The notes under the pieces: generated by a model | Told to the model about the DNA's origin: nothing | The model's input: the letters and a program-made list of their open reading frames with translations, nothing else | Databases searched by the model: none | Source of the DNA: Maniola hyperantus | Taxonomy: Eukaryota; Arthropoda; Insecta; Lepidoptera; Nymphalidae | Assembly (NCBI RefSeq): GCF_902806685.2 | Contig: NC_048555.1 | Coordinates: 8,866,001 to 8,930,000 of the forward strand | Length of the DNA: 64,000 nucleotides | Reading direction: 5' to 3' | Shown: positions 39,990 to 50,645 of the stretch, one piece after another | Position numbering within the stretch: position 1 is the stretch's first letter | How the letters are laid out: the number at the start of each line of letters is the position of its first letter | Made by a program: the position numbers and the translations under genes

Positions 39990-40335
39990 CTTTTAAAACG
40001 TCATATTTTACTAACGGATCTAGAAATCGAAAAATGATGTTCCCACACCCACAGTATTTTCAAAGACCTATTCAACGATACCCTACACTATGGGGTAGAC
40101 GAGAAAAAGAAATTCATCCCCACTTTACACGTAGGGGAACTACCCTAAAAAATATATTAATCACAATTTTATTTCACCACTTTGTCGGCGTGCTTAATAT
40201 TTATGCGCGTACCAAATTCCAGATTTCTAGCACTAATAGTCTCTGAGATTTAACCGAGGACGGACGGACGGATGGACAGACGGACGGACATGGCGAAACT
40301 ATAAGGGTTCCTTGTTTCCTACGGAACCCTAAAAT
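39990..40335 (+). mobile_element. GGGTTCCGT-family copy h, head missing
   Basis: TTTTAAAACGTCATATTTTA, CTAACGGATCTAGAAATCGA, CCCACTTTACACG and CACCACTTTGTCGGCGTGC, ending GGTTCCTTGTTTCCTACGGA, then ACCCTAAAA. The interior is the same as copy d (12560-12890). The CCGGCCAAGTG head is replaced by a G-run (about 39976-39987). Confidence 0.65.
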
Positions 40336-41330
40336 AATGACAGCATACCAAAGCAGTATTCAAAAGATAAACCGTAGACAATAAACATTGTCTAAATCTA
40401 AAAGAGGCCAGCTGTTTTGGATTCATTTAGTTCTATGAAAAGACGAGATTAAGCGGATGTCAGATCATAATGGATGCGAGGGTGAATTTCTTTTTCAAAT
40501 TAAACAAAACGTGTTGAACGCCAACGAAGAGGAAAATGTTATTTATCACCCTTCAAAGTCCTTCAAACAGTTTTATAAGCACTGCTTAGTAACTTTTTGA
40601 GCTTACAATAAATAACTTATTTATAAAGTACACCGCGAATGAATAACCAAAGATTATAAATAAATAGATAATTTTGTTTATGATGTAAACATTGCTTTAA
40701 CTTCACTTTTTGTGCACCGAATCTACAGAACAAATCTCGGCAGACTACACAGTGAAATCACAGCTAGGGATATTATTACGATTGATTTGTTCTGTTATAA
40801 ATTGGAAAATTAAAAAAAAAAGTCTAAATCACGTGAAGAGTCAATTGAGAGCAAATGGGAGATGTCAAGCATTAATTTATGGTTGAATTTATGTTTTCTT
40901 ACACTTAATCTCTTTTTTTCCTTTCTCTTACCTTTGTTTTTTTTTGTTTCTTTCATAAGCAAGTTCTAAGTTCTTACGCACGACTTAGCATGCTGTAGCC
41001 GTCTATAATTTGAATTAATTATGATAACTTAGCGCCTAGGATTTGAATAATGTAATTTTTTTAGAACTCTGTTGGTGGCTCAATAAAAATTAAAAATTAA
41101 TAAAACTTAAATCGAACTTTATTAGATTATCTAGATAATCTCTGCTATACAAGACAAACATTCAAACGGTCCTTCGAGTTTTTGAAGAACTTCGAGAACT
41201 TTGATACGAATACATTTTCACGATCATCTGTTTGCAGGGTTGTTATATTTTAGTTTTAAACAAATAAGAAGTGACAAACATACAAACATAAAAAAGTCAC
41301 TTTTATATTAATATCATTAGGATATTCATC
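40336..41330. other. Unassigned; short palindrome at 41124-41141
   Basis: AGATTATCTAGATAATCT is a perfect 18-base palindrome. Otherwise nothing is recognised. Confidence 0.35.
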
Positions 41331-41725
41331 ATCATCATCATCATGATCAACACATCATCGGTCCACTACTTAGCACGAATCTCCTCTCAGAATGAGAATG
41401 GTTTATCAGACCATGATCCCCCTCGCTGGCCCAGTGGCAATTGGCAGACTTCACATAACTTTGAGAACATTATGTAATTTCTAAAACTTTCAGGCAATAG
41501 TCCCCCCCGTGTCACGGAATCCGCCACGTGTCCAACAACCCACACACAGAATATGCATGTGCGTGTGGACAGTGTGGTATTTGTTTTTATGCAGCCGGCC
41601 ATCAGACAGGAGTGGTTCTAGATGGTTCTCCACGGACCGCAATGTGCGTTCGAAATGTCGATGTTCAAATGTGTCTTGCAGTTCACAATATGACGTGCAA
41701 GAACATTATGTAAAACTTTCAGGCA
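41331..41725 (-). mobile_element. tRNA-derived SINE (3' part) interrupted by a 200-bp insertion
   Basis: 41331-41495 is the reversed SINE tail ((ATC)n, GGCAATTGGCAGACTTCACA, CTTTGAGAACATTATG). 41700-41725 repeats AAGAACATTATG and continues AAACTTTCAGGCATGCAGG. In between, about 41500-41695 is foreign, GC-richer and open in several frames (for example ACACGQ-like Cys-rich codons at 41528-41713), but I recognise no domain. Confidence 0.5.
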
Positions 41726-41992
41726 TGCAGGTTTAGGTAGGACATTAGGATTAAGTACCCAAGTATATGTAATTTTTAAAATATATGTAAAAGATAAGTA
41801 CATAAGCATTTAGACGTTTTATTCAGGTAGGTATTTTCACATAGGTACATAATATATTATCTGCAAATAGCCCGGCCGTCTGAAGCTTGCCCCGCTAAGA
41901 ACACAGCCCCGGGTCTCGTATTGATCCTCTTTGGAAAACAAAAGCTATACGATATTGTACGTAGGTACATATAGAATAGAACGGATTTCTAC
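41726..41992. other. Unassigned intergenic sequence
   Basis: No gene or repeat recognised. Confidence 0.3.
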
Positions 41993-42120
41993 GAGCCTCA
42001 ATAGCTCAACAGGTAAAGGAGTGGACTGAAAACCGAAAGGTCGGCGGTTCAAACCCCGCCCGTTGCACTATTGTCGTACCTATTCCTAGCACAAGCTTTA
42101 CGAAAAAATAAAAATAAAAT
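41993..42120 (+). mobile_element. Bm1-type SINE with tRNA-Phe-like head
   Basis: GAGCCTCAATAGCTCAACAG gives the A box, CTGAAAA has the position of a GAA anticodon loop, and GGTTCAAACCC is the B box. The anticodon stem pairs poorly and the T loop would be 8 nt, so this is not a functional tRNA. It continues CCCGTTGCACTATTGTCGTA, CCTATTCCTAGCACAAGC and ends in an A-rich tail, shorter than full length. Confidence 0.65.
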
Positions 42121-42155
42121 AGGGTTCCGTTGACACCCTTTGGGTACGGAACCCT
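42121..42155. repeat. Short GGGTTCCGT palindrome
   Basis: AGGGTTCCGTTGACACCCTT then TGGGTACGGAACCCT: the two end motifs of the GGGTTCCGT family brought together with almost nothing between them. Either an extreme internal deletion or a fragment. Confidence 0.45.
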
Positions 42156-42377
42156 GATAACGTTATCTAAATTGGGTTAGGCTCGGGCATTTCCTGTGCC
42201 TAAGGCTTCGATCGATAACAGTTAATTTGCAATTAAAAGTCACGCCATATTTGTACGCTACTTAACATTTTTAAATCTTGTAGGGAGGTTGAATAATACT
42301 AAATAGTCCAAAAGTAACCCAGGACGTTGGATTCCTAAAGATATTTTCCTGTATTTTCCTAAATTATGGGGTTGTTA
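42156..42377. other. Unassigned intergenic sequence
   Basis: No gene or repeat recognised. Confidence 0.3.
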
Positions 42378-42770
42378 TCTAAATATATAAAAGGAAAAGG
42401 TGACTGACTGACTGACTGACTGATTGACTGACTAACAGACCTATCAACGTACAGCCCAAACTACTGGGCGGATCACGCTGAAATTCGGCATGCAGATGGC
42501 TATTATAACGTAGGCGTCCGCTTAGAAAGGATTTTTCAAAATTCAACCCCTAAAGGGGTAAAATAGGGGTTTGAAGTTTGTATGAAAGTCTGTCAGTTTT
42601 GAAGTGTCGATATAGAAGTTTTGTAGTTAATATTTTTGCAATTAGCAGTACATGACATATTTTATTAAGCTTATGTTAAAATCTCATAGTTAAAAATCAA
42701 ACCTAAGGGTGTAAAATAGGGGTTTAAAATTTGTGTAGTCCACGCGGACGAAGTCGCGGCCATAAACTAG
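42378..42770 (+). mobile_element. Non-autonomous Helitron, TCAG-type, complete with duplicated 3' region
   Basis: A|TCTAAATATATAAAAGGAAA at 42378, (GACT)n, GGCATGCAGATGGCTATTAT, CGCGGACGAAGTCGCGGCCA and CTAG at 42767-42770 before T. The GGGGTAAAATAGGGGTTTGA block occurs twice (about 42555 and 42710), so 150 extra bases lie between them compared with 62492-62719. Confidence 0.8.
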
Positions 42771-43720
42771 TAGTTGATATAATTTTCTTCATAGGTACCT
42801 ATAAATAAAAAAGGTTTAAAATTCATTTCTCTCTCACTAGTTACCCTCACTAGTAAAAGAAAATTGAACTCCTTCTATTAATTAATAGAAGGGTTTCTTC
42901 CAATAAATCCTGCCACGTACAAATCGTATTTTTTCATTTAAAACTTATGCGTGATGAAAAGCTTACCAACCCCCTCAAGTAAGTAGTAACTGTTGGTAGA
43001 GTAGTTATCACCCCTCACCCTACCAACCTAGGCTACCACCAATGTAGTAACCACGAAGCGACTAGCGTCGACAGTCAATACGATGCTGCGTAAAAACGAA
43101 TTAGGAGTAGGTTTATATAACCCGGTATGGGTTAAATAAAACTTGATACACCATCTAGGTTAGACCGCTTCCATCTTAGATTGCATTATCACTTATCAAA
43201 AGCAGTCAAATTGATGTCTGAAAACTTTTCATCTCCATTTTCTTTGAATACGTGTGACATTGTACTTACTATTACTATAATGAAAATGTATGTGTTATGA
43301 AAATTACGTGGCTTCGAAAAGAAGTCGAATTTGTATGAAAGTTTACTCTCTACCTACTTTGCATACCTACATCCTAACCTACCTACTTAAACACTGTGAA
43401 ATTACTGCTTTAACATTGTTTAGTTAATTAAGTCACGACTCACGATCTCATTTGTTAGTAAGACCGCCGTTGTTTTAGGATTTTAATGATATTACTATTA
43501 CTTAGAATCGCTGAGGGAATAAAATTGCCTCGAATGTGGTATGGAAATCTCGCGGCATAAACTTTTTATAGCTTTCAAACGATGTCGTTTCACGGATTAA
43601 TAACTTTTGTGTGATATTAAAGTGTAGGTACTACATAGTTACACTTTAATATTAGCTAACTACGTGATCAAATCAGTATTTATGAGATCAATTCAATTCT
43701 GCAAGGGACGCGTGCTTTTA
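42771..43720. other. Unassigned intergenic sequence
   Basis: No gene or repeat recognised. Confidence 0.35.
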
Positions 43721-44500
43721 GCCTGCGGCCCAGTTGGGAGCGAGTTGCGGGGCGGCCAGCGCGGCGTGTAGAACAAACTCTTAATATTTACAAGAAATAG
43801 TAAGCAAGACGCGCTGACGTGTTCTAATAGAATAGAATAGAATGTTTTTTTATTCATGTAAACTTTTTACAAGTGCTTATGAATAGTCAGGTAGTTTTAA
43901 TTTACCACTGGTTCGGAATGCCGTTCCGTAAAATGTTATTATACCGTACTATACAAGCCATTGCAGCCCCGTGCATAGCTGGAGCGAGTCAAATCCAAGC
44001 TTTTTTATCGTTTACATAGTCTGCGACTGTATAATATGCTTTTTTAGGAGCATACTTTTAACACATTTTTTAAACTTGTGTGAAGGCAAGTCTAAAATTG
44101 CTTGTGGAATTTTATTATAAAATATTACACTCATTCCCACAAATGACTTTCCCACCCTCCAGAGGCGGAGCGCAGGAGTAGCTAGCTTATTTTTGTTTCT
44201 AGTTTGCCTATCATGGAGATCACTGATTTTTTTGTAACTGTGAATGTTTTGTCGTACAAAAATTATATTATTGTAAATATATTGGGAAGCTACTGTAAGA
44301 ATAACTATTTCCTTAAATATCTCTCGTAGGGAATCGCGCGGTTTTAAATTATAAATTGCACGTATTGCCCTTTTTTGTAATACGAATATTTTCCCAATAT
44401 CTGCCGCTAATCGAGAGAGGGTGTCGAGAGGCATGGAAGTATGGCGTCGCATCCGCTGCCAGCCCCGCAGGACGAACCCGCTCCCACCTGGGCCGCAGAC
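43721..44500. repeat. Inverted-repeat arms around a LINE insertion
   Basis: 43721-43770 (TGCGGCCCAGTTGGGAGCGA and onward) and 44445-44500 (CGCTCC-rich, reading CTCCCACCTGGGCCGCA on plus) are GC-rich inverted copies with gaps. The LINE at 43825-44407 lies between them, together with about 50 bases of unrelated sequence on its left and 40 on its right. Confidence 0.5.
43825..44407 (-). pseudogene. LINE reverse transcriptase C-terminus, 3' UTR and (TTCTA)n tail
   Basis: The minus-strand frame 44012-44452 is the longest in the window (146 codons). Its first 15 residues are flanking DNA. From residue 16 it reads AADIGKIFVLQKRAIRAIYN and onward through TVASQYIYNNIIF, KLATPALRLWRVGKSF and KIPQAILDLPSHKFK, the conserved tail following the catalytic domain of a CR1/Jockey-like LINE reverse transcriptase. 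The YADD site is absent because of 5' truncation. A 3' UTR and ACATTCTATTCTATTCTATT tail follow, to 43825. The frame is undamaged, so insertion may be fairly recent. It matches 14456-14600. Confidence 0.75.
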
Positions 44501-44519
44501 TTACAGCGATCACGTTAGG

Positions 44520-44660
44520 TATGTGATCCGATCCGAATCCGTAAAAATACGTGTATAAAAAATATCTACGACATAATGATATGTCATCGACATAATACGT
44601 ATAAGCTAACATACAAAACAAAAGGAACGTATTTTCACGGACACGGATCGGGTGAGTGCG
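44520..44660. repeat. Fold-back MITE (CGATCCG type)
   Basis: TATGTGATCCGATCCGAATC, then CGTAAAAATACG, and on the right CGTATTTTCACGGACACGGA, then TCGGGTGAGTG, are inverted copies around an AT-rich middle that holds GACATAATGATATGTC. No coding. Confidence 0.6.
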
Positions 44661-45254
44661 TAACCGCCGTTAGAGTTCATGTTTCAAAAACATTATCCAC
44701 AAGGCACATTTTTATAGTAATATCTCCCATGCCTGACACAAATTAAAGTCTACTAATTAACGCTATGACTGCCTTTGCTATTATAAGAACTTGAAAAAAT
44801 ATTTATAACTCTTGCCAACAACTTTGCCCGCGTAAATTTTTTTTTAATTATTTAATTTATATTTAGCCTACATCATTCGAAGATAATGCAGTTATCTATC
44901 AGTGAAAGGATTGGATCATTAGCTCCGGAGATTACCCCCTACATCCAAATTTACAAACTTTATCTCCCTATACTATTAATAAATTTAATTTACTCGTAGA
45001 TAACTGAAGCTAGTTGTATTGTAGTAGGTATCATATAAGTACGATGTCACAATTAAAGATAACATAATTATAAAGTTACTTATCCGTTTCAATTTGAACT
45101 CTTCATATTTGTTTCATGCACATTTTAGTTTGCAACGAAAGTTGTGCGATGCTAGGATAACTTTATTGCGAACTGTCCAAGTTTCACGTTTCACGGATGA
45201 TACTTGAAATGGAACTTACCTACTGAATTTATTCTACAGAGGCATATTTATTGC
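44661..45254. other. Unassigned intergenic sequence
   Basis: No gene or repeat recognised. Confidence 0.35.
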
Positions 45255-45537
45255 GCGGTAGCATAGAGCGGAGATAGTCTTGTGACTAAAACATCGGCCT
45301 CATATTCGAAGGGTTCTGGGTTCGATCCCGGGCATGCACCTCTAACTTTTTGGAGTACCTATATATGTAATGGTGAAGAAAACATCGTGAGGAAATCTGC
45401 ATACCTGAAAGTTTGCCATATATTCTCAAATGCGTGTGAAGTCTGCCTGCCACCGCCGTGTCAGCGTGGTAGACTCTGGCCTAAGCCCCTCTCATTCTTA
45501 AAGGGGCTGGCGATGGGTTGATCATGATAATGTTGAT
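45255..45537 (+). mobile_element. tRNA-derived SINE, near full length
   Basis: Head GCGGTAGCATAGAGCGGAGA (A box degraded), B box GGGTTCGATCCCGGG at about 45310-45324, GCACCTCTAACTTTTTGGAG and GTGAAGAAAACATCGTGAGG. The tail is GCGTGTGAAGTCTGCCTGCC, TCTCATTCTTAAAGGGGCTG and GCGATGGGTTGATCATGATA. It defines the SINE fragmented elsewhere in the window. The 79-codon frame over it is not a gene. Confidence 0.8.
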
Positions 45538-45593
45538 ACGTGATTACATACGAAATAACTCCAAGATTTTCTCATATCATGTTATGGACTAAG

Positions 45594-45973
45594 AGCCAGC
45601 GCGTGCCGTGCCAGACTTTTACTTTTAAACTTTAAGGGCGTCTGGCAGCGGGATGCCACGGCATTGCCTGGCAATGCATGACGTGATTTCTAATTAGAAA
45701 TATTACTTCTTTTCTATTATTTTTCTATTTTTTTTCTTTTCTATTATTATTATGAATATTTTCTTCAGGCATTCCGAAGAAAATATTAAAAAAATAGACT
45801 TTATTAGACATCAAAGTGATGTAAGATTTTTAACAACTTTATTACCTGTTATCTCTTAAAAGCCACCATGATCCAAACTTCTTAGTCACTGATCGTTTTT
45901 CCCTGTATTGGGAACAATACGCAGAGAAACTTTCAGCTTTTATAAAATAACGAATGTCTGGCACGCGCTGGCT
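45594..45973. mobile_element. 380-bp element with about 20-bp terminal inverted repeats
   Basis: AGCCAGCGCGTGCCGTGCCA, then GAC at the left and GTCTGGCACGCGCTGGCT at the right are inverted, with a GT insertion in the left arm. The interior is AT-rich (TTTTTCTTTTCTATTATTAT), with no open frame. A candidate MITE. Confidence 0.65.
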
Positions 45974-46267
45974 TTCTCTCTATTAGCGCAAATGTACAAT
46001 TTTATTATGTGACATGGCACATTTATCCGCTTTTATAAAATTTGTTTTCATAAATCATTTACTGTTTTACACTATCCGATGAAATGTCACGGTAAATTCG
46101 TTTTAAATTGGACCGAATTTTCATCAGCCCAATTTTGGGCAGTGGATAGTGATGTAAATTAATAAATAGCTTTCAAAAATTGCAGTCGAAATTAAATTTT
46201 AAAATTTTATTTGGAATGGACCCTGGACATTTGATCCAGAAACGAGGAGATCATGGGGGACATATGT

Positions 46268-46400
46268 AGTTTAACGGGTCGCGAAGCTGAGAAGCTGCGA
46301 AGTGTGATTAGGCGTGGCATACCTATTACCTATATGTATATAGTTTGAAGAACCGATAGACGTTGGGAATTGGGATGGTGGCCAGAAACCTTCACGCAAG
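46268..46400 (+). mobile_element. RTE-like LINE fragment
   Basis: TTTAACGGGTCGCGAAGCTG, then a gap, then AAGAACCGATAGACGTTGGG and GGTGGCCAGAAACCTTCACG. These match the AQRVAKLKW and (K/R)TDRRWG...EWRPR regions of the RTE tails. Internally rearranged. Confidence 0.45.
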
Positions 46401-47405
46401 TGCCAACAACTGCAAAAAAGTTTCAATTAAATAGTATAATAACGAATGGAGACAAACTTTTTTTTTATTAGATTCACAAGGATACGTGTCAGACTTCCAC
46501 TAGTAGTTATAAGATAAAGGATTACAATTTAATTATAACACCTTAATTTATAACTACAAAAGGGACTATTATAATTGAATTTCCATAGCTCTAATATGAC
46601 ATTATTAAGGGCTCATAAAGACGCGCATGTGAACAAAATAGAGTCTTAATAGACTTTTTACATAACCTAAAGGCCGAGGTGGTAATTAAGAGGCGCAAGT
46701 GAGTTGAAACTTCGAGTGTGTGACATCAACAGACCCTTTAGTTTGGTAATTATGCTGAGTTGTAATGTAGACACTGCCCATTATATTGATTGCGATACAT
46801 TAAAGTGATGATATCACATGTTATCATGTTTATGTATTATAGTTTTTACATGAGTGAATACGGGTAACGGAGAGGTTATATTATATACGTTTGTTTTTTA
46901 AGTTTATCGGTCTCGATCTTGAAACGTTTTGATTGATTTTGTTAAAAGAGGTTTCGTTGACTTTTTAAAGAGTCATAGTCTGTGAGACAAATCCAAAAAT
47001 CACATTAAGGTTTGGTTTAACATAAAATAACTAAAACTAAACACGATGCACGAAACGATATTATTATGCACGAAAATGAGAACAAATGAGGAGATCTGTA
47101 AGACAACCAGAGTAAGCGACATAGCTCAATAGGTGTGAAACTGACGTGCCAACTGCCAATAGGCTACTTGACTCATATCTAATTTCGTCCAATAAATGAT
47201 TATTTATTATAGTATTTTGCTTAAGACAACGAAATATATCAATAACAATTTTTAAAAACGCAGGATGGATATATAAAACCAATTAAAAAAATTCAGTTTT
47301 TATTTTTATTTGAAACGCAGAAAACGCTGCCAGCCATGATGTAACGTCATTAAATATGTAAACAAAGAAATGTCATCCCTATGTCACGCGGGGACTAACG
47401 TAGTA
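46401..47405. other. Unassigned; small RTE relic near 47097-47135
   Basis: CAACCAGAGTAAGCGACATA then GCTCAATAGG recalls the RTE TRVTDIAQ block. The rest is unassigned. Confidence 0.35.
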
Positions 47406-47634
47406 TCGATATATATAAAATTTAAAGTCCTGACTATCTTATATTATATCAACGCACAGCCTCAACATCTAAACAGCTGGTCCTAGATACATGAAATTTG
47501 GTGGGTGTATTCTTTGTAGGTAAAGAGATGGTATCCACTAGGAAAGGATTTTTTGAAATTCCACCCCTGAGTGGGTTAAATGGGGGTTTGAAATTTATGA
47601 AGTCCACGCGGGCGAAGTCACGAGCATAAGCTAG
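47406..47634 (+). mobile_element. Non-autonomous Helitron, TCAG-related, complete ends
   Basis: A|TCGATATATATAAAATTTAA at 47406 to CACGAGCATAAGCTAG at 47634 before T. The (GACT)n tract has eroded to CCTGACTATC. AAATTTGGTGGGTGTATTCT replaces the usual GGCATGCAG block, so this is a sister subfamily. Confidence 0.7.
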
Positions 47635-48179
47635 TTTTTATTTATTTCTAAAAACTCATAGTAAACGTAAAAAAATATCGTTTTCTCTTTATAAATTGAA
47701 TAATTTATTAAGTAAGACTTACAACAAACTGATCTTTGCAAAAATAAATTTGGGTTGAAGTCTTTGTCATATAGGATCCCTTTAAGCAAGTCTTCGCGTG
47801 TTACGTATATTTATTTCACTGGGCACTCTAATCCACAACTTTCCTGTGGTCTTTATCGATGCGTTTTTTACATTCTCGGATGATACAATAACGATAATTA
47901 CTATATTTTTCATGTAAACTAGTATAGAAGTCATGTTTATTAAACTTTGGGAGGTTATGCTGTTGTTTACAAATGCATGACGTCAGAGCACAGATAATCT
48001 ATGGGCCAAACATGGCCGACAGTGTTTTCACCTGTCTAAGAAAAATATATTTTTAAATTAAAGTTTTACGGTTTTTAGGGCGCAAAAAAATATAGTGTTA
48101 ATTTTTTTGATCTAATAGGACAAATATTAACCATTTAAGACCAACTTAAAAAAAGTGTCAACTAGCCTATTGACAGGGC
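47635..48179. other. Unassigned AT-rich sequence
   Basis: No gene or repeat recognised. Confidence 0.35.
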
Positions 48180-48405
48180 ACATATAGTTCGAAAAACCGA
48201 TAGACTTGGGGTCCCAAGGTGCTGGAATGGCGACCTCGCATCGACAAGCGTAGCGCTGGAAGACCTTCCACTAGGTGGACAGACGACGTTATTCGAGTCG
48301 CAGGGAACCACTGGAGTCAGGCGGTATACAAGACCGTGGCGTGTAGAAGTCCCTACAAGAGATCTTTGTCCAGCAGTGGACGTCTATAGGTTGACAAATG
48401 ATGAA
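48180..48405 (+). mobile_element. RTE-like LINE 3' end, best-preserved copy
   Basis: Translates with few breaks as WGPKVLEWRPRIDKRSAGRP, STRWTDDVIRVAGNHWSQAV and a terminal VDVYRLTN-like stretch. The TRWTDD core and the GTCCAGCAGTGGACGTCTAT end are shared by the RTE fragments at 22170, 26716, 34680 and 51085. Confidence 0.6.
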
Positions 48406-48838
48406 TTTTAAAATTTGTTAAGTTCCTTTATGCTGTTTTATAAACGAACGATTACTTTGTAAGCTTTAAATGTGATTGCCTCTACATCTACATGTCTAAC
48501 ATCAGTAATTAAATGTAATTGTTGAGCAATGAACACGACATCAAATAATATAATAAACTCACTTACGAGCAGCATTGTCGTATACATTATTCATACGTTG
48601 GTTTAGTGCGCTAATAACCTGAGGCCAACTCTAGCTTAACTGTGGTTCTGGTTATGTATTCAAAATTACAATTGTCGCTTTTATCGTTATATTATACAAT
48701 GCAAAGTCATAAAGAGACATTGAGGGAGATTTTCCTAATGAATTTAATATGAATTTCTAATATAAACTCCCGCGATTAGGCAAAATACTATTGGACTGAT
48801 TACTATAATAAGGACTTTAATCTTTGGGACAGCCATAA
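48406..48838. other. Unassigned intergenic sequence
   Basis: No gene or repeat recognised. Confidence 0.35.
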
Positions 48839-48886
48839 GTGATCGAAGTAACCTCACCTCCTGGGTGCCTGGTGTACTTCGATCAC
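48839..48886. repeat. Short perfect hairpin
   Basis: GTGATCGAAGTA (48839-48850) and TACTTCGATCAC (48875-48886) are perfect inverted copies around a 24-nt GGTGCC-rich loop. Confidence 0.6.
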
Positions 48887-48899
48887 CTGTTGTGAGAGA

Positions 48900-49115
48900 T
48901 CTTTTTTCACGCACATGCAAATCGAGAAACCAACTTCCTTCGGCAGTTCCCGCTAGATTTCTAATATGGGGTTATTCAAGCGGGAGATCAACAGATTCCT
49001 GAATAACTGGCAACGCATAGGCAGTTCTTCAGGTGCTGCAAAAGTTCCTGGGCGGTAATCACTTAAGATCACGGCCCGCCAACTCATTTGCTCGCTATTT
49101 CTATTAAAAAAGTAA
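48900..49115 (+). mobile_element. LINE C-terminal tail fragment
   Basis: Plus-strand translation gives MGLFKREINRFLNNWQRIGS, then SSGAAKVPGR and a stop, followed by GCCCGCCAACTCATTTGCTC and TATTAAAAAAGTAA. The same peptide pattern (GLFKxRxNxFLxxxQRIGxSSGxAxVxGR) recurs at 61990-62150. It resembles a Jockey/CR1-like C-terminus and 3' UTR. Confidence 0.5.
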
Positions 49116-50218
49116 GAAGTACATTTTAGGTACGTATATACCCACATTTGTTTTTACCCCGGCTGGTAGCTACGTAACAATGTTAAATTAAAATAAAATA
49201 AATATCTGATTGGATATTCTTGGACAATAAACATTTCCGGTTTTCGCGCTTAATTTTTTATGGTAATCGAAAAGTAGTAGGTACGTTGACATTAATTTCA
49301 TTATGTACTGAATATTTTGTGAATTGTTTCGAAAAAATTGTTTTCAGAAACCACAAATTGTGCACAGTCAGGTGATTTTAATTGCTTTGGCTTTGATTGT
49401 GTTTACTCTACTTTTCACGATCATTGTTTATCTCGAAGTACTTTTAATTTAATTAAAAAATTGGCTATTTCTCGCGACGTGCATTGAAAGCTTTTAAAGG
49501 TAAAGACAAAGTCTTTTGTTAGTGGGGGTATAGGGGTCTACATTACGTGAATCTCAAGTTTTTAAACCCGGCAGCGGTTACAGCTTTAAATTGATATGTC
49601 AGTCAGTCAGTTTCCTCTTTTATGTAGATAGTAGATACATGTAGGTACCTATTGTATACAATGCCGAGAATGCGAATTTTTTTTAAGGATTGTTGACTTG
49701 ACTGAAGAATTGAAGGAGGTTGATTGACTTAAAATTCATATATTAGGTTATGACAAAGATATTATGGCAGGTCGAGTTTGCTATAATCAAGCAACGCAAA
49801 AGAACCTTAAAAATTTTGAACTTATATCAAACACCTCTTTAAATTTACAATGACTTTCGGCTTCGATTAAAATAAGATAATAATATCACTTAAGTAGGTA
49901 TCTAATTCAACGTTCAACACGTAAAAGATCTTTGACCTGTTATTGAATAAATTATGTAAACTTACGTAGGGAGGCAGATAGCAAGAGGGTATTCTTAATT
50001 TACCATGCTGTCCACATTATTATGTACATCATCTATACAGTAATTACTCAAAGCTTATAATATATCTACACGGGTATCAAAATATCTAGGTATCTATCAA
50101 ATCCCCTATCGAAGCTCTAGCATTCTCTTCCATTTATCGAGTGCAATTCTCTGTATCTACCTCTTCAACTTTAGTAGTTCGTCTTGATGTTGGCCTGAAA
50201 GGTCTGTCGTGACATTTA
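49116..50218. other. Unassigned; Helitron scrap at 49555-49626
   Basis: GATATGTCAGTCAGTCAG then TTTCCTCTTTTATGTAGATA is the 5' end of a TCAG-type Helitron in minus orientation. Nothing else is recognised. Confidence 0.4.
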
Positions 50219-50515
50219 TTGACCAGGGTAAAGTGGTTAGTAATCCCGGGCCCTGGAACAGACGTTTCGTCGGACGATTTCAACCTACGAATACGCCCAC
50301 TGCCCACATTTCCTCGTTATTGCACACAGGAGACTTTAATGTCGGGCATTTCAGGGATTCCCCTTCGTAAGCAAAGCCCTTGGATCATTTGGCGCAAAAG
50401 AGTTTTAAGAAACTCTTATAGGAAACTAACAAACGCAGTAAAAAAAGCAAAGACTAAAAAAATTTGTCCTTTGAAAGTAAATCATTTGAATTTCTTTTTT
50501 AATCGATCGGCCTAG
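50219..50515 (+). other. Unassigned 98-codon open frame
   Basis: One of the longer frames not explained by a repeat. It begins MTRVKWLVIPGPGTDVSSDD and ends in a Lys-rich stretch. I recognise no domain, signal peptide or membrane segment. Much of it is AT-rich at the 3' end. It may be an eroded LINE or chance. Confidence 0.15.
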
Positions 50516-50523
50516 TTTAAAAA

Positions 50524-50645
50524 TCTATAGATATAAAAAGGCTTATCCTAGTTGACTGACTAATTGATCGATCAACGCACAGCAACCATTAAGCAGCTGG
50601 AGCTCTCCATCCGTCTCATCAGTTAAATATGGGGTGAATGTTTGT
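50524..50645 (+). mobile_element. Helitron 5' fragment, TCAG-related
   Basis: A|TCTATAGATATAAAAAGGCT, then GTTGACTGACTAATTGATCG and ATCAACGCACAGC. The copy is lost after AGCTGG. Same 5' end as 47406. Confidence 0.55.

Noticed and set aside
41993..42066. tRNA-Phe gene
   Set aside because: A and B boxes and a GAA anticodon position are present, but the anticodon stem does not pair, the T loop would be 8 nt, and the sequence continues into a Bm1-type SINE body.
43825..44452. Intact host gene of 146 codons on the minus strand
   Set aside because: From residue 16 onward it is a LINE reverse-transcriptase tail, with a matching copy at 14456-14600 and a (TTCTA)n 3' end.
45255..45330. tRNA gene in the B-box-containing segment
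   Set aside because: It is the head of a SINE whose other copies (51739-52052, 60826-61020) show the same continuation. The arms do not fold as a tRNA.
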